DNA from: Ophiosphaerella korrae
Taxonomy: Eukaryota; Ascomycota; Dothideomycetes; Pleosporales; Phaeosphaeriaceae
Length of the DNA: 64,000 bases
NCBI GenBank assembly: GCA_028456385.1
Contig: JALNQF010000058.1
Location: forward strand, 158,032 to 222,031
Direction: 5' to 3'
Under the pieces are notes generated by a model that was given only the letters and a program-made list of their open reading frames with translations, was not told the origin of the DNA and ran no database searches. Positions 47,559 to 57,742 of this stretch are shown one piece after another. The position numbers and the translations under genes were made by a program. Each line of letters starts with the position of its first letter. The stretch's first letter is position 1.

Positions 47559-48912
47559 TCAACTCACCCCAAGCATCAGCTTCACCACCGCCTTGTTCCC
47601 TTTCTTTACAGCACGCGATAGCGGCGTCTGACCATACATGTCTTTAGACTCGGGATCAGAGCCCTTCTCAAGCAGCAGCTTCACCACCTCCTCGTTTCCC
47701 TTTTCTACAGCCCGTAGTAGTGGCGTCTGATTATATAAATCTTTGGACTCGAGATCAGCACCCTTCTCAAGTAATAGCTTTACTATCTCCTTATTTCCTT
47801 CCTCTACAACTAGTAATAGTGGCATCCGATCATATAGGTCTTTAGACTTGAGATTAGCACCCTTCTCAAGCAGCAGCTTCACCACTTCCTCGTTTCCCTC
47901 CTCTACGGCCAGCGATAGTGGCGTCTGACCATATAGGTCTTTAGACTCGAGATCAGCGCCTTTCTGAAGTAGCAGTTTCACCACTGTCACATTCCCATAT
48001 TTCACCGCCTTCAGTAGCAATGACTGGTTCTTTTGTGTCTGATGCTCGTGTCGGACACATATATTTTTTTTCAGGGTATTTTGACTGGCTAAAATCATTT
48101 AGGTTGATCAATTCGAGTGCCTCACTATATATTCTCTCAAAATACTCTTTAGTCTCTGACATAGCTCTCACATAGATTCCAAGCTTTCCCCCTAATTCCC
48201 CTTGTACCGCACAGGGAAGGATGCCAAGCCCAACGTGGTCAAATGACGCTCTCTCGATATCCATAAAGCGGAGTTTCAGATGAATTCCTTTGTTGTTCAC
48301 GGTCATGGCTCCGCTTAAGGTGCTGGACGAATCCAATGCGATGATCTTGCTAGAATTAACGAATGCAGTTGGGGAAGTTGCTAGAAGGCTGCTACGGGGA
48401 CTAGATGATTCCCAGGCGAAGAGGCTATAATCATCTGAGATCTTCATAATTTCTTCCTGGAGCCTAATGAAAGCTCGCTCCCCTTCTCCTTAGAGCATGG
48501 GCATGTTAACACCAAATATGCCCATTAAGCAATAGGCGAGATATTTCAGCCTTTTTGTCTTCCTCTTCGAAGCCCATGACATTATTTGTGCGACACTGGC
48601 AGATTTAAGGTCAGCTCCTTGGAGGTTAGTGTCAAGTATCCCGGTGATCTCTGATATTGTCAATTACAGGCTTGAATTAGTACCGACTTCTTGCCATTCC
48701 TGGTCAAGAAATATTACTATCGAAGGGGCGATGAGCTCTTGAAGAGTCCATCCTCTGGTAAAACACTTGCCCTTTGAGAGTTCAGAGCTTATGGTCCCAG
48801 TTTGGCGATCAACAGCGTCGGATGGCACATCAGCAAGATAGACGTAGCACGCTGCGAATCCTTGGTACCATTGGCATCCCTATGGCCAGATAGTCCAGGC
48901 CCAGATCTTAAT
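47559..48912 (-). pseudogene. HET-E-like HET plus ankyrin-repeat gene, truncated
   Basis: Reading the minus strand from 48912 gives the second half of a HET-E/NWD-type HET domain: WYQGFAACYVYLADVPSDAV, then GKCFTRGWTLQELIAPSIVI, SVAQIMSWASKRKTKRLKYL, AYCLMGIFGVNMPML, a TAA, GEGERAFIRLQEEIMKISDD and SLFAWES. After a frame change near 48080, four to five ankyrin repeats of 33 residues follow (VVKLLLEKGADLESKDLYGQ type) to the stop at 47559. Two in-frame stops (near 48660 and 48490), the frame change and the missing N-terminal third mean it is not functional. The STAND NTPase that normally links HET to repeats is absent. The ankyrin repeats are nearly identical to each other (for example KSKDLY, ESKDLY), which suggests recent repeat turnover before decay. 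Confidence 0.8.
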
Positions 48913-50549
48913 CAATAGGTCACTGCCAACAGAGCACAGTTAGTGTCAGGAACACCATCCCTAAAACCTCTTTCACCGACGAGGCGCGACAAATAGGCAC
49001 AAGAAAGGACTTGTTGAAAGAGAGGGAGGGCAGTTAGCATTGTTAACATAATTTTGAACATTTCGTTTGCGCATTTAGCTTACTCAACTCACTTCCTGCT
49101 CTGCAGCGCTACAAGTGCTCTGACAGATTTAGATAATGTCTCATATAGATGTTGATATCAACTAGAGCAAGATTATTGACGTTCTCACTTCGCATTAGCG
49201 ATGTCTTTTGTATGGTCTGACGAATTACTCTTGATCTGTACAAGTCGCTAAAAGTATTTCGCTGATACCGATTATACCGTGCGTGGACCACAGAACGTGC
49301 CAGACTTCAACACCAAGAAAGGCAAATTCCGCACGCCCGTCCATGTCATCGACAACCACATACAAACTAATGATAGAGTTCAAAATTCAGCACTGGCAGG
49401 CTGTGATATCTGGCTCCCTATCATTCTCCTTTATCACTAACTCTGTCCGCAGTCTTCCAGTGCTCTCTAACTTACCCCTAGCAGCGCCTCGCTGCTGGCA
49501 TCGTACCGTTGCTGGCATGCCCTTGGTTCTAGCAGCCCTGTGCTGCTAACAACTCCTCGCTGCTGGGATTTACTAATCTCTGGCAGCCTGCTGCTGCTGA
49601 TCCTGTGGTCGTAATACTTACTTTAGCTTACTTTGCATGATTAAGAATATACGAGACCAAAGGTTCTGCCCTATAATTATGCAATATATACTACATAGTT
49701 CTAGAGCTAATGAGTATCGCCCGCCATAAAGGCTATGAGGTCCGTTGCTAAGCCGCCCATTACAGCCTCTCTGCAGCTGAGATCCTAGGAACGGATGTGC
49801 TCCCCTACCGTAGGACGCACTTCTGTTGGAGTATGGTAAGCGAGGAGGATTATAAACCTTCACGAGTGCTACGTTATCGCAAGGGGAAGCGCCGGTGCTC
49901 TACATCACTGGTCGTAATATAATGTTCTTACTAGGGATCTTTATAGTATATTCCTATCCTAGGTGTAATGTGATTTCCTTACCCCGTATCTCTACAGTGT
50001 GCGCGTTTCGCTCGTAGATCTGCTGTTTGCATTTAAGCAGTTCGAGATCTAGTAAAATTTGCTAGTCCTGGCCATTAGTCAACTTGGCTAACAGCACCCC
50101 GGCTGGTATAAGCGCTGGCGGTCTTAGCTGTAGCTCTCTAGGCTTAGGGATGTTGTGTGGACTAAGTCGCTGCTTGCCGTGCTAGATCGTTCTTAGTAAG
50201 GTGACCGCGTCTTCTTGGCGATCGTTCCCGTTTTAGTTCCTACTCAAGCGTGGCGGATCAGGAATGGGAGCTTCCCCAGATCAAGCCCTTTCTGGAAGCT
50301 GCTAACCCTGATTGGGTTCTAGTGGTCTTTGCCGCCTAACGAACCTCTAATCGATGTTGTAGTGCATGCTGATGCTATCACTACACTCCTTCCTCTTGCT
50401 GCCTGCGGAACACAGTACGTCTTATACCTGTCTCCGAACACGAAAGAATTTAATTCAACCATGTGTCACTTTAGAGCCTGGGGATAGGCGGTGAGACACA
50501 GCATAGAGTACGGGAAGGATATGGGGTTTTCTTTTTGCACGGGACTGCA
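48913..50549. other. Decayed sequence left of the foldback element
   Basis: No intact ORF. GCTGCTGG-type direct repeats occur at 49485-49605. The string ggtcgtaata recurs at about 49609 and 49910, hinting at remnants of a mobile element. No clear protein similarity was found. Confidence 0.35.
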
Positions 50550-50551
50550 TA

Positions 50552-51852
50552 GTGTAGCTTATCACCTGACGCCCAGCCTCACCTAACGCCTGTTTTTTCC
50601 CCTTAGCCCCCCCCCTCTATCTTAATAACTACTTTTTCTATTAACTCTAGATTTTAGTATAGGTTATAAATTAGTATTAGAAATTACTCTATTAATTTAT
50701 TTTTAAAATATATATATATATATATATATATAAATATTAAACCTTAAAATATTTAAGTATATTTTACTTAATTATAATTAATTATATAATAGAGAGTAAT
50801 AAAAAGCTATAAATCTAAATTTTGATTATTTATATATATAGTTAAAAGTTATAAATATTACTAATATCTAATACTATATACTTAATTAGTTATTTAAAGC
50901 TAAACTTTCTCTATAAGCTTTATAAAAAAATTATTAATATAATAATAATTTTTCTAATTAATATATAGAAAAAATTACTAATATAAGTTATATTAAAGTC
51001 TACTTACTTAATATTTAGTTAAATAAGTAAATTATTGCTATAAAGTAATAATTTTTTAATATATTTAGTAAAATTAATAAACAATTTATATATTTTATAT
51101 ATATATATTAATACTATAATTATATATACGAATAGTTAAAACTATACATCTTAAAATAATAATACTATTTATATATTCTTTTATAGAATTTACTAGAAAT
51201 TTAATTAAAATAATAGGATTTTATATAGTTTTTAAACTTTTAGAATATATCTAATAAATATAAGAAATTTTTTATACTAATTACTTTTTAGAAATAAATC
51301 TAAAATTAAATAAATAATAGAATATACGTTATATTTATAGTTTTATATATATTTTATATAAATTTAGCTAAATATAAAGTAAGTAGACTTTAATATAACT
51401 TATATTAGTAATTATATATATATATATATTAATTAGAAAAATTATTATTATTATATAAAATACCTATTATATTAATAATATTTTTATAGAGCTTTATAGA
51501 GAAAGTTTAGCTTTAAATAACTAATTAAGTATATAGTATTATATATTAGTAATATTTATAACTTTTAACTATATATATAGATAATCTAAATTTAGATTTA
51601 TAGCTTATTATTACACTCTATTATATAATTATTTATAATTAAGTAAAATTTACATAAATATTTTAAAGTTTAATATTTATACTAATATTAATTTTTTTAT
51701 AAAAAATAAATACCTAGAGTAATTTTTAATACAAATTTATAATATATACTAAAATTTAGAGTTAATAGAAAAAGTAGTTATTAAGATAGAGGGGGGGCTA
51801 AGGGGAAAAAACGGGCGTTAGGTGAGGCTGGGCGTCAGGTGATAAGCCACAC
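50552..51852. mobile_element. AT-rich foldback DNA element with long terminal inverted repeats (mariner-type TA target)
   Basis: Both ends read inward as GTGTRGCTTATCACCTGACG, continuing through a shared GC-rich block to a C8/G7 run (left 50605-50612, right 51790-51796). The element is flanked by TA on both sides (50550-50551 and 51853-51854), fitting a Tc1/mariner-like TA target-site duplication. Inside the GC-rich ends the sequence is almost pure A/T. The arms stay complementary far inward: a block at about 50970-51025 is the inverse of one at about 51362-51412. Arms are therefore ~475-490 bp around a ~335-bp AT-rich loop. No transposase ORF is present, so it is non-autonomous (MITE/foldback type), perhaps driven AT-rich by RIP. 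A (TA)n run lies at 50708-50731. Confidence 0.85.
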
Positions 51853-51854
51853 TA

Positions 51855-52341
51855 CAAGCTAGTCCTTATGCGACTAGGAGGCGGCCAATCTCCATGCAGC
51901 GACGGTGAAAGAGACGCGCTACCCACATTTGATGTTACTATATTTAGGGTGGCTCAAACCTCGTAATTGCTGCCTAAAAATTATGGGCAGCGCCTCCCTG
52001 CCGTATACATTGGGTATTTCTCAGACACCTCGCCTCGTGAGAGTTTCTCGAACCCAAGACGACACGACACGTCCTGGGCAATAAATTGAGAGCTTCAAAG
52101 AATTATTTTATACCTGCAAGGGGTTAAATCCTGGTAAGTCCTCGGTGAATACCTCAGAGGCTACTACCTATTGTGCCCTTTTAGCATAGCGTACTTAGCA
52201 ACTAAGCTATTTTATCTGTTACCACTAATTAAACCCTCAGGTTATTCTATCGCTGACTCTCCGACCATTACGTTTCGATCCAAGCTTTTCTGTAACAGTG
52301 GGACTTAACTGGAAATCTGAATACTAGTCTCTGCTGCGATA
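51855..52341. other. Spacer right of the foldback element
   Basis: 487 bp of mixed composition with no gene recognised. It would hold the promoter of the membrane-protein gene that starts at 52342. Confidence 0.4.
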
Positions 52342-53373
52342 ATGCCAGAAATTCATAGCGAAAGTAATAGAACGATTGCGCCCGGAGAATTTTACTGGTC
52401 ACTCTTCAGTATCGCTCTTAACACAACGATTCAGCCATGCGGAAGCATCTGTGGTTTCGAGCCTTCACGGAGCATATATCTTAGAAGCTCACCGTTTGTT
52501 TGTATCGCCGATACCTCGATGCTTATAATACGGTTCATGAACTACATCTGTCAAGGCCAATTACCGTTTAGTGCGGCTCGGGCTGTTCTAAGGGATAGAC
52601 GATATGACTTCAGCACCATGCCCAGAACTGCTAGGGGCCCTGAATCCCCCCAAATCTTTCGCTTTGGTGTTTTCATCGTCGGTATCGCCTATTCCTTTGT
52701 CAAGCTATCAGTATCTTCCGGGATTCTGTGGTCAAAGATATGGGCCTGTTGTTATTTCGCGTCATTCCTGACCTGGTTTGTGCTAGGCCACTTAGCCAAG
52801 AATGCTCCAGCAGATCCAATATTACCTAGCATTGGTCGGCTAGATAGTTTCTCGGTAAGACTAGACCAAGGAATAGGGTACATTGCAGTCTTTTTGCAGT
52901 TCATCCCCTTGGCCTGGGTTGATTTTGCTGCGAAAGAGCCTGATCGAGACCTTAGCAAACGATACAGGTATCGTGGGTTTCGACTAGGAGGACATATTAT
53001 CGCCCTTTTCATCCATGCAATTTTTATATCCATAGAAGGACAGACGTTAAGGCTTTCGTCCTATTCACGTAAGACCCTCCCTATTGTATTAGTTCTACTT
53101 ATCTTGGGTATCCTCCTCATTCTACATGGGTTGGATTATAGGTATACGCTGTACAGCTTCTTTTACTCTATAATTACAGCTATTGCCTCCTGGCTGCTGT
53201 ATATTTTTCCATTCAGCCGAGAACTTGTCTGTATCTTTGGTGAGGGTGATTACAAAAATGTTCTTGTGTTCGATTTCTTCTGGCGAATATTTGTCCTTTC
53301 ATTATTCTGGTATTTCAAGTGTTATCAACCATTTGGGACCTCAAAACCGGAGTGGGCCTCGTTTTTCGGTTAG
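52342..53373 (+). CDS. Orphan multi-pass membrane protein
   Basis: A single-exon, uninterrupted ORF of 343 aa lies between decayed elements. I do not recognise the family. Seven to eight hydrophobic segments are visible, for example FVCIADTSMLIIRFMNYI, FGVFIVGIAYSFVKLSV, ACCYFASFLTWFVLG, GYIAVFLQFIPLAWVDF, GHIIALFIHAIFISI, LPIVLVLLILGILLILHGL, LYSFFYSIITAIASWLLYIF and VFDFFWRIFVLSLFWYF. There is no cleavable-signal pattern at the start. The open frame, balanced composition and lack of stop codons in this otherwise ruined stretch suggest it is still under selection or arrived recently. No catalytic motif was seen. Confidence 0.6.
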   Translation: MPEIHSESNRTIAPGEFYWSLFSIALNTTIQPCGSICGFEPSRSIYLRSSPFVCIADTSMLIIRFMNYICQGQLPFSAARAVLRDRRYDFSTMPRTARGPESPQIFRFGVFIVGIAYSFVKLSVSSGILWSKIWACCYFASFLTWFVLGHLAKNAPADPILPSIGRLDSFSVRLDQGIGYIAVFLQFIPLAWVDFAAKEPDRDLSKRYRYRGFRLGGHIIALFIHAIFISIEGQTLRLSSYSRKTLPIVLVLLILGILLILHGLDYRYTLYSFFYSIITAIASWLLYIFPFSRELVCIFGEGDYKNVLVFDFFWRIFVLSLFWYFKCYQPFGTSKPEWASFFG

Positions 53374-53947
53374 GAGAGCCTGAAACCTAACTTATTTAAC
53401 TCAATTATAATTTGTACTGTAACGAGTCCTTTAACTTAATTTAAGTATGCCTGTGCGGTTGGTGTGTTGCGTGTAGCTTAGATAATAACACGCTAACATA
53501 ATAGGGATCTGCTCCCAAGTGCCGGACTATGTCTGGTGCTTGCTTTTTTATACTAACGAATAATTCTTTGTGATGCCAAAGTCTGGCAAATACATGTGCA
53601 AGACAGTACACGCTCGTCAGCATGACAGGATACTCACGCCCCTAGCCCACAGCTGCCTTCCATCCTAGCTTAGCCCGTAGTCGCTAGGCTGAGGTTTAGC
53701 TGGCGCTTTACTGTGGCGGCAGCGCTGTCGTAGATGCGTGCTCCGCTTTATCAGGAACATGGCATCTGTCATAACTTTTGGTAATAGCAATGCTAGTTTT
53801 TAGGCTGGCATCGTCTACAACCCTGTCTACGCCGAGTTCCGCCTTCCTGCTTGGCAGGTCAGAAAGGATCTGGGTGACCTGACGCTGCACTAATCACACT
53901 CTGGTGCACAGAAAGCCTAGTTTATCCAGCCGCAGCCCTCGCGCTTC
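53374..53947. other. Spacer before NB-ARC pseudogene
   Basis: No supported gene. Small minus-strand ORFs at 53441-53623 and 53708-53890 have no family features. The right end may contain the ruined 5' part of the NB-ARC gene. Confidence 0.4.
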
Positions 53948-54635
53948 GTGCCGTTCCGCCGCAACCTAGGTTTCATCGCTCGTGCAACGCTGCTCAACTA
54001 AATACGCGAACGATGCGCGGCGCCAGCATCTCAAGTCGCGCTGGTGGGCTAGGTGCAGGTTAGCAACACCGCTCGATTGGAGCAGAGCTTCTGCGAGATA
54101 GCTGAGCAGGTCAAGGTTCGCAGCCGCAAGGAACTGTAGGCGGATGTGTTCAAGCTGGTGCACGACTAGCTGTGCGATCAAAGGAACGGGCCCTAGCTGT
54201 TAGTGCTAGACGACGCTAACGACACAGCGGTGTTTGAGAGTGTAGCGGCGAAGCATGGCAGCAACGGCGGTCGCGGCGCTCTCCAGCAGAACTTATCAAG
54301 TTACTTGCGTCCAAGCAGGAACGGTTCAGTGCTAGTGATAAGCCGGACACGGTACGTAGTAACGCAGCTCGTCGAAGACAGCGATATTATAGCGATGGAG
54401 CTGATGGATATTGCGGCTTCACATATACTTCTAAACAGGAAGCCGGGAGACAAGTTCAATAGGGATGACGGCATTACCGAGCTAGCGGCAGCGCTGAACT
54501 ACATGCTGCTCGCGCTCGTGCAAGCGGCAGCATACATTTGAGACTGGGCGCCGCGATGCTCGGTGCAGCAGTACCTCGAGGAGTATCGCCAGAGTGACAG
54601 CCGAAAGAAGAGCTTTTTCAATTCTAATACCTAAG
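53948..54635 (+). pseudogene. NB-ARC/STAND NTPase gene remnant (NLR-like)
   Basis: One continuous frame from VPFRRNLGFIARATLL resembles fungal NB-ARC-TPR proteins: ERCAAPASQVALVG, then SNTARLEQSFCEIAEQVKVR, ADVFKLVHD, LLVLDDANDTAVFESV, SSYLRPSRNGSVLVISRTRY, GITELAAALNYMLLALVQAA, APRCSVQQYLEEYRQSDSRK. In-frame stops are at 53999 (TAA), 54050, 54137, 54167, 54194 (TAG) and 54539 (TGA), with no frameshift between them. Where the ancestral residue is clear (Trp or Gln or Arg) each stop equals a C-to-T or G-to-A change. Compared with the family, about 50 residues holding the Walker A P-loop are missing after VALVG. NB-ARC proteins are fungal immune or allorecognition receptors. This copy is dead, and the repeat domain downstream is not readable. 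Confidence 0.75.
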
Positions 54636-56024
54636 TAGCTGCTGACCGGACGAGACATGGGATCGTTACAATTCAAGGGGTTTTCAGTGATATGCTTGCT
54701 ATTTGCCTCGCAAAACCTCAATTGCTTCAGCTCTCGGCGGTTTGAGAACATTCTACGTGTCCACGGGTGTTTGGACATACCTAGTCATACACTTCTCGTG
54801 ATGAGCCTTCTCATGGAAGTTTTGCCCATTGGATTAGACGCGCTCAAGCAATCCCAAATGCCGACCATCCTCTGGCGAGTTGGTGTCAGAGCACAGAAGG
54901 TGGCATGTTGGTGGATGGCCCGTGCGCTGATAATCACCTGAAGGGTGAATCAATGAGCGGAATAATCGTTCCGGATCCTATGACACTACAAACACGTCGA
55001 TTACATCATAGTGAAAAATTGAGTCATAATATCTCTCATAGAGTGTGTTTCATTGGCTGTTTTGATGAGCGGCATCGTCCTTCGCCTACATGTGACCTTC
55101 TATTCACCCCAATGACTGGGCACTAGCTGCTATTAGGCAACAGCCGTGGGTGACCATTAGCGAGCCTCGATAGCACTAGCCTCCTCCGCGTGGATATATA
55201 AACCCCCCTCCCCCCAACCCAAGGCTTCCTTCCTTCGCTATTAGTATCATAAATTGTGGCTCAGGGGATTTGTGACTCGGGGGCGCCACCAAAATAGCTT
55301 GGCCTGATCCAATGCTCTAATAAAGATAGGGAGTATAGGCCCGTTTAGCTCCTATACCTTGGCTGTCTGCTTGCAGGCGGCCTCGTACTCAGAACTTTCA
55401 ATACTTTGCTGTTCTCGAGCCTTTTTCATTGAGCCACTGTCCTTTGGATAGTACTTGAGGAAGAAACACCATCACTTTTCCAGCACATTTGACTAATGTA
55501 CTCCATTGATTACTGCCATACATATTTGGGAAGGGTTTATATACATATACTGCGGCCTACATCTACGGCAAATGGTCAAGAGATTGTAACAGGCTTTCTA
55601 GTGGCTGTTCTAGCGACGATATCAGTCCACCTGTTATCTGAGAAGCGTATATAAGTGCCTTTGCCACGCAGCACATGATATATGCTCATTTTTGCCACCT
55701 CTCATCATGGCGGATGCACTATCAATACCTGGCGCGACTCTAAAGTGACATGAAGGGCACTTCCGCTCTTTCAGTACTGATACATAAAACGAAGGTGATG
55801 AGTGACCTAAAGCTCCTCGCTCCAATCCCAGCATCGGGCATTTCACTCGGCGCGAGAGAATACTGCAAAGCGGAAAATTGAGATGCGCATGCAATTGACA
55901 GTCACCACGGCATGTAGGGCCTTGAAGAGAAGCAATCGTGATATTTCCAAACAAGTTTGACGCAATGTAGATTACTGCCCCAGGAACGGAAAGTAAGAAA
56001 ACACGCAACGCCTCTCCCATCTGT
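54636..56024. other. Decayed or intergenic sequence
   Basis: 1.4 kb with no supported gene. A TATA-like tatataaa followed by a C-rich tract is at about 55195-55215. ORFs at 54657-54941 and 54905-55126 lack family features. The right end is the 3' flank of the F-box-like gene. Confidence 0.4.
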
Positions 56025-57500
56025 TCATCCTTCATTTTCCTCATCTTCGTCATCATCCTCATCTTCTTCATCGCCTTCATCGCCTTCATCGTCTTCATCT
56101 CCATCCTCAAAATCTTCGTCATCGTCGTCGTCGGCCATGTCTTGATCCTCATTTGGGATCGGTGCAGGCCAATTGACAAAAACTTCTCTCTCAAACTCCT
56201 CCAAAAGCGCTAATGTATCCTTTCCTGTACATTCTTTGATGCTGAACTGTGGAGCGCCCTCAATATCTGGATCCCGGAAGCTGACATGGAGGTCGCCTTG
56301 GCTAATAACCCCTACCTTCAAGTATTGTAATTGTAGTTGAGGTACATTTGCAAGCGCTTTGAAGAAACTGGCCCATGTATTGGGTTTGAGGTCCCAGGCC
56401 AAGTTGGCCGCAGTTAAGCCTGCACCGTCGTTCAATTTCACCTTCCACAAACTGAGATCTTGGAGGGTGGGGGCTAGTTTCGCGATGATATCGAGTAACC
56501 TCGTCGGACTAATTTCGACTTGTCCGATATCGAATGTCGTTAGATGCGGGAAGTCAACCGGAGGAGGATCAAAGAAGCCTGTCACTTGTGGTCCTGATGT
56601 GGGGAGGCTCAGCCAATCTATGAACTTTCTGTTGTTGGTAAACTGGTGTCTTTGAAAGTTTAAACGCAGATGTGTAAGCTGTGATGTGTATTGTAGAAAC
56701 CGACAAAGTGAGCGAGATGCTTGGACATCCACAGCGTCCCCGTTGGGGAGGTTGTGACGTATAATGGAAAGGTCTGAATTGATGTTCAGGAAAAGTGTCT
56801 TCAGGTTGTGGAGAAGGGGCATAACGGTGGGGAGAACGTATTCCGGAATGCGGAAGGCGTTACCCGGAAGTGCTTGATGGCGGAGCAGGACTTCTATAGC
56901 GGGCGGAGTCTGATTTGCCTTTCCTAATGCGTAGATAACGTTCTGGAAGACAGTGGAAGCAAAGGTAACTGCTGGTGAAGCAGGGTGGCATAAATACTGG
57001 AGCTGAACGCCAGTTTCTGAATGCACTGTAGTTGCACCCCAAGAAGTCCAGCTGGTGCCATCCCTGAAGCGTCGATTGCTGCCAAAGTCGCGAATGCCGA
57101 CAGTGTGAAGATTCTGCAAGTTCTGGAAGGCTTCAGTGAGCATTTCTCGACCAACCCCAATGGCAAGTAGAGATTCTTGGTCTTCCCCGCCATCAATATA
57201 CTGAGCAGCCAGGTCAGAGTCTTGAAAGCAGTGGGGAGATTTATCATAAGCATTGGTTGCAATGATAACGTGCGTCAGCTTCTTTGAAAAACTGACGTGT
57301 TTCGAGATGTCGATCAATGCTTGCAGACTCTTGAACGTGAGCATGAACTGCTTTTTGGAGAAGAATTCTTTGGAGAACCATTCATAGAGGGACTTCTCGA
57401 TTTGCTTGCATGTGAGACGAAGAGAGCCAAGGTCTTCCGTCGAAAGGAAGGCCGAGACTGAAACCAACAGCTCAAGAGGAATAGTGAGAAGAGACGCCAT
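56025..57500 (-). CDS. F-box-like protein with acidic C-terminus
   Basis: A single exon encodes 491 aa. The N-terminus MASLLTIPLELLVSVSAFLS, then TEDLGSLRLTCKQIEKSLYE, matches the F-box motif (residues ~3-45) that binds SKP1 in SCF ubiquitin ligases. The middle has irregular Leu-rich stretches (LHNLKTLFLNINSDLSIIRH, QLTHLRLNFQRHQF, TLQDLSLWKVKLND), suggesting a degenerate LRR-like substrate domain, common in large Dothideomycete F-box families. The last ~45 residues are nearly all Asp/Glu with Gly (starting about NEDQDMADDDDD), an unstable trinucleotide-repeat-rich tract. The gene is complete with no intron. Target unknown. Confidence 0.85.
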   Translation of the reverse strand: MASLLTIPLELLVSVSAFLSTEDLGSLRLTCKQIEKSLYEWFSKEFFSKKQFMLTFKSLQALIDISKHVSFSKKLTHVIIATNAYDKSPHCFQDSDLAAQYIDGGEDQESLLAIGVGREMLTEAFQNLQNLHTVGIRDFGSNRRFRDGTSWTSWGATTVHSETGVQLQYLCHPASPAVTFASTVFQNVIYALGKANQTPPAIEVLLRHQALPGNAFRIPEYVLPTVMPLLHNLKTLFLNINSDLSIIRHNLPNGDAVDVQASRSLCRFLQYTSQLTHLRLNFQRHQFTNNRKFIDWLSLPTSGPQVTGFFDPPPVDFPHLTTFDIGQVEISPTRLLDIIAKLAPTLQDLSLWKVKLNDGAGLTAANLAWDLKPNTWASFFKALANVPQLQLQYLKVGVISQGDLHVSFRDPDIEGAPQFSIKECTGKDTLALLEEFEREVFVNWPAPIPNEDQDMADDDDDEDFEDGDEDDEGDEGDEEDEDDDEDEENEG

Positions 57501-57742
57501 GTCAATGTTGATCTGAATGAGATTGAATAAGTCTTGAAACTGGAAGATGGAGGTGCCATCTTATCAGGTGCCTTCGCGAGTGCGACGCGAAAGGCAGCAG
57601 GGGCGTACTAGCCTCTTTGGGACTGCTGCCTGCGTCGTGCCTGACCAGCGGCACGCTGACCTCACTCCAGCCGCGTTATTCAAATAGCTGTCGTTTCTCC
57701 AATTGTGCAGTATCAGCGTTTTCAATAACTACAATCGCAACC
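57501..57742. promoter_or_regulatory. Bidirectional promoter, F-box-like gene and PARP
   Basis: 242 bp between two diverging start codons, so regulatory elements are probably shared. No specific operator was identified. Confidence 0.5.

Noticed and set aside
55190..55300. LTR retrotransposon end (TATA-like box plus ggcgccacca, which could mark a minus-strand primer-binding site)
   Set aside because: No CA end before the putative primer site, no second LTR and no gag-pol sequence in reach.
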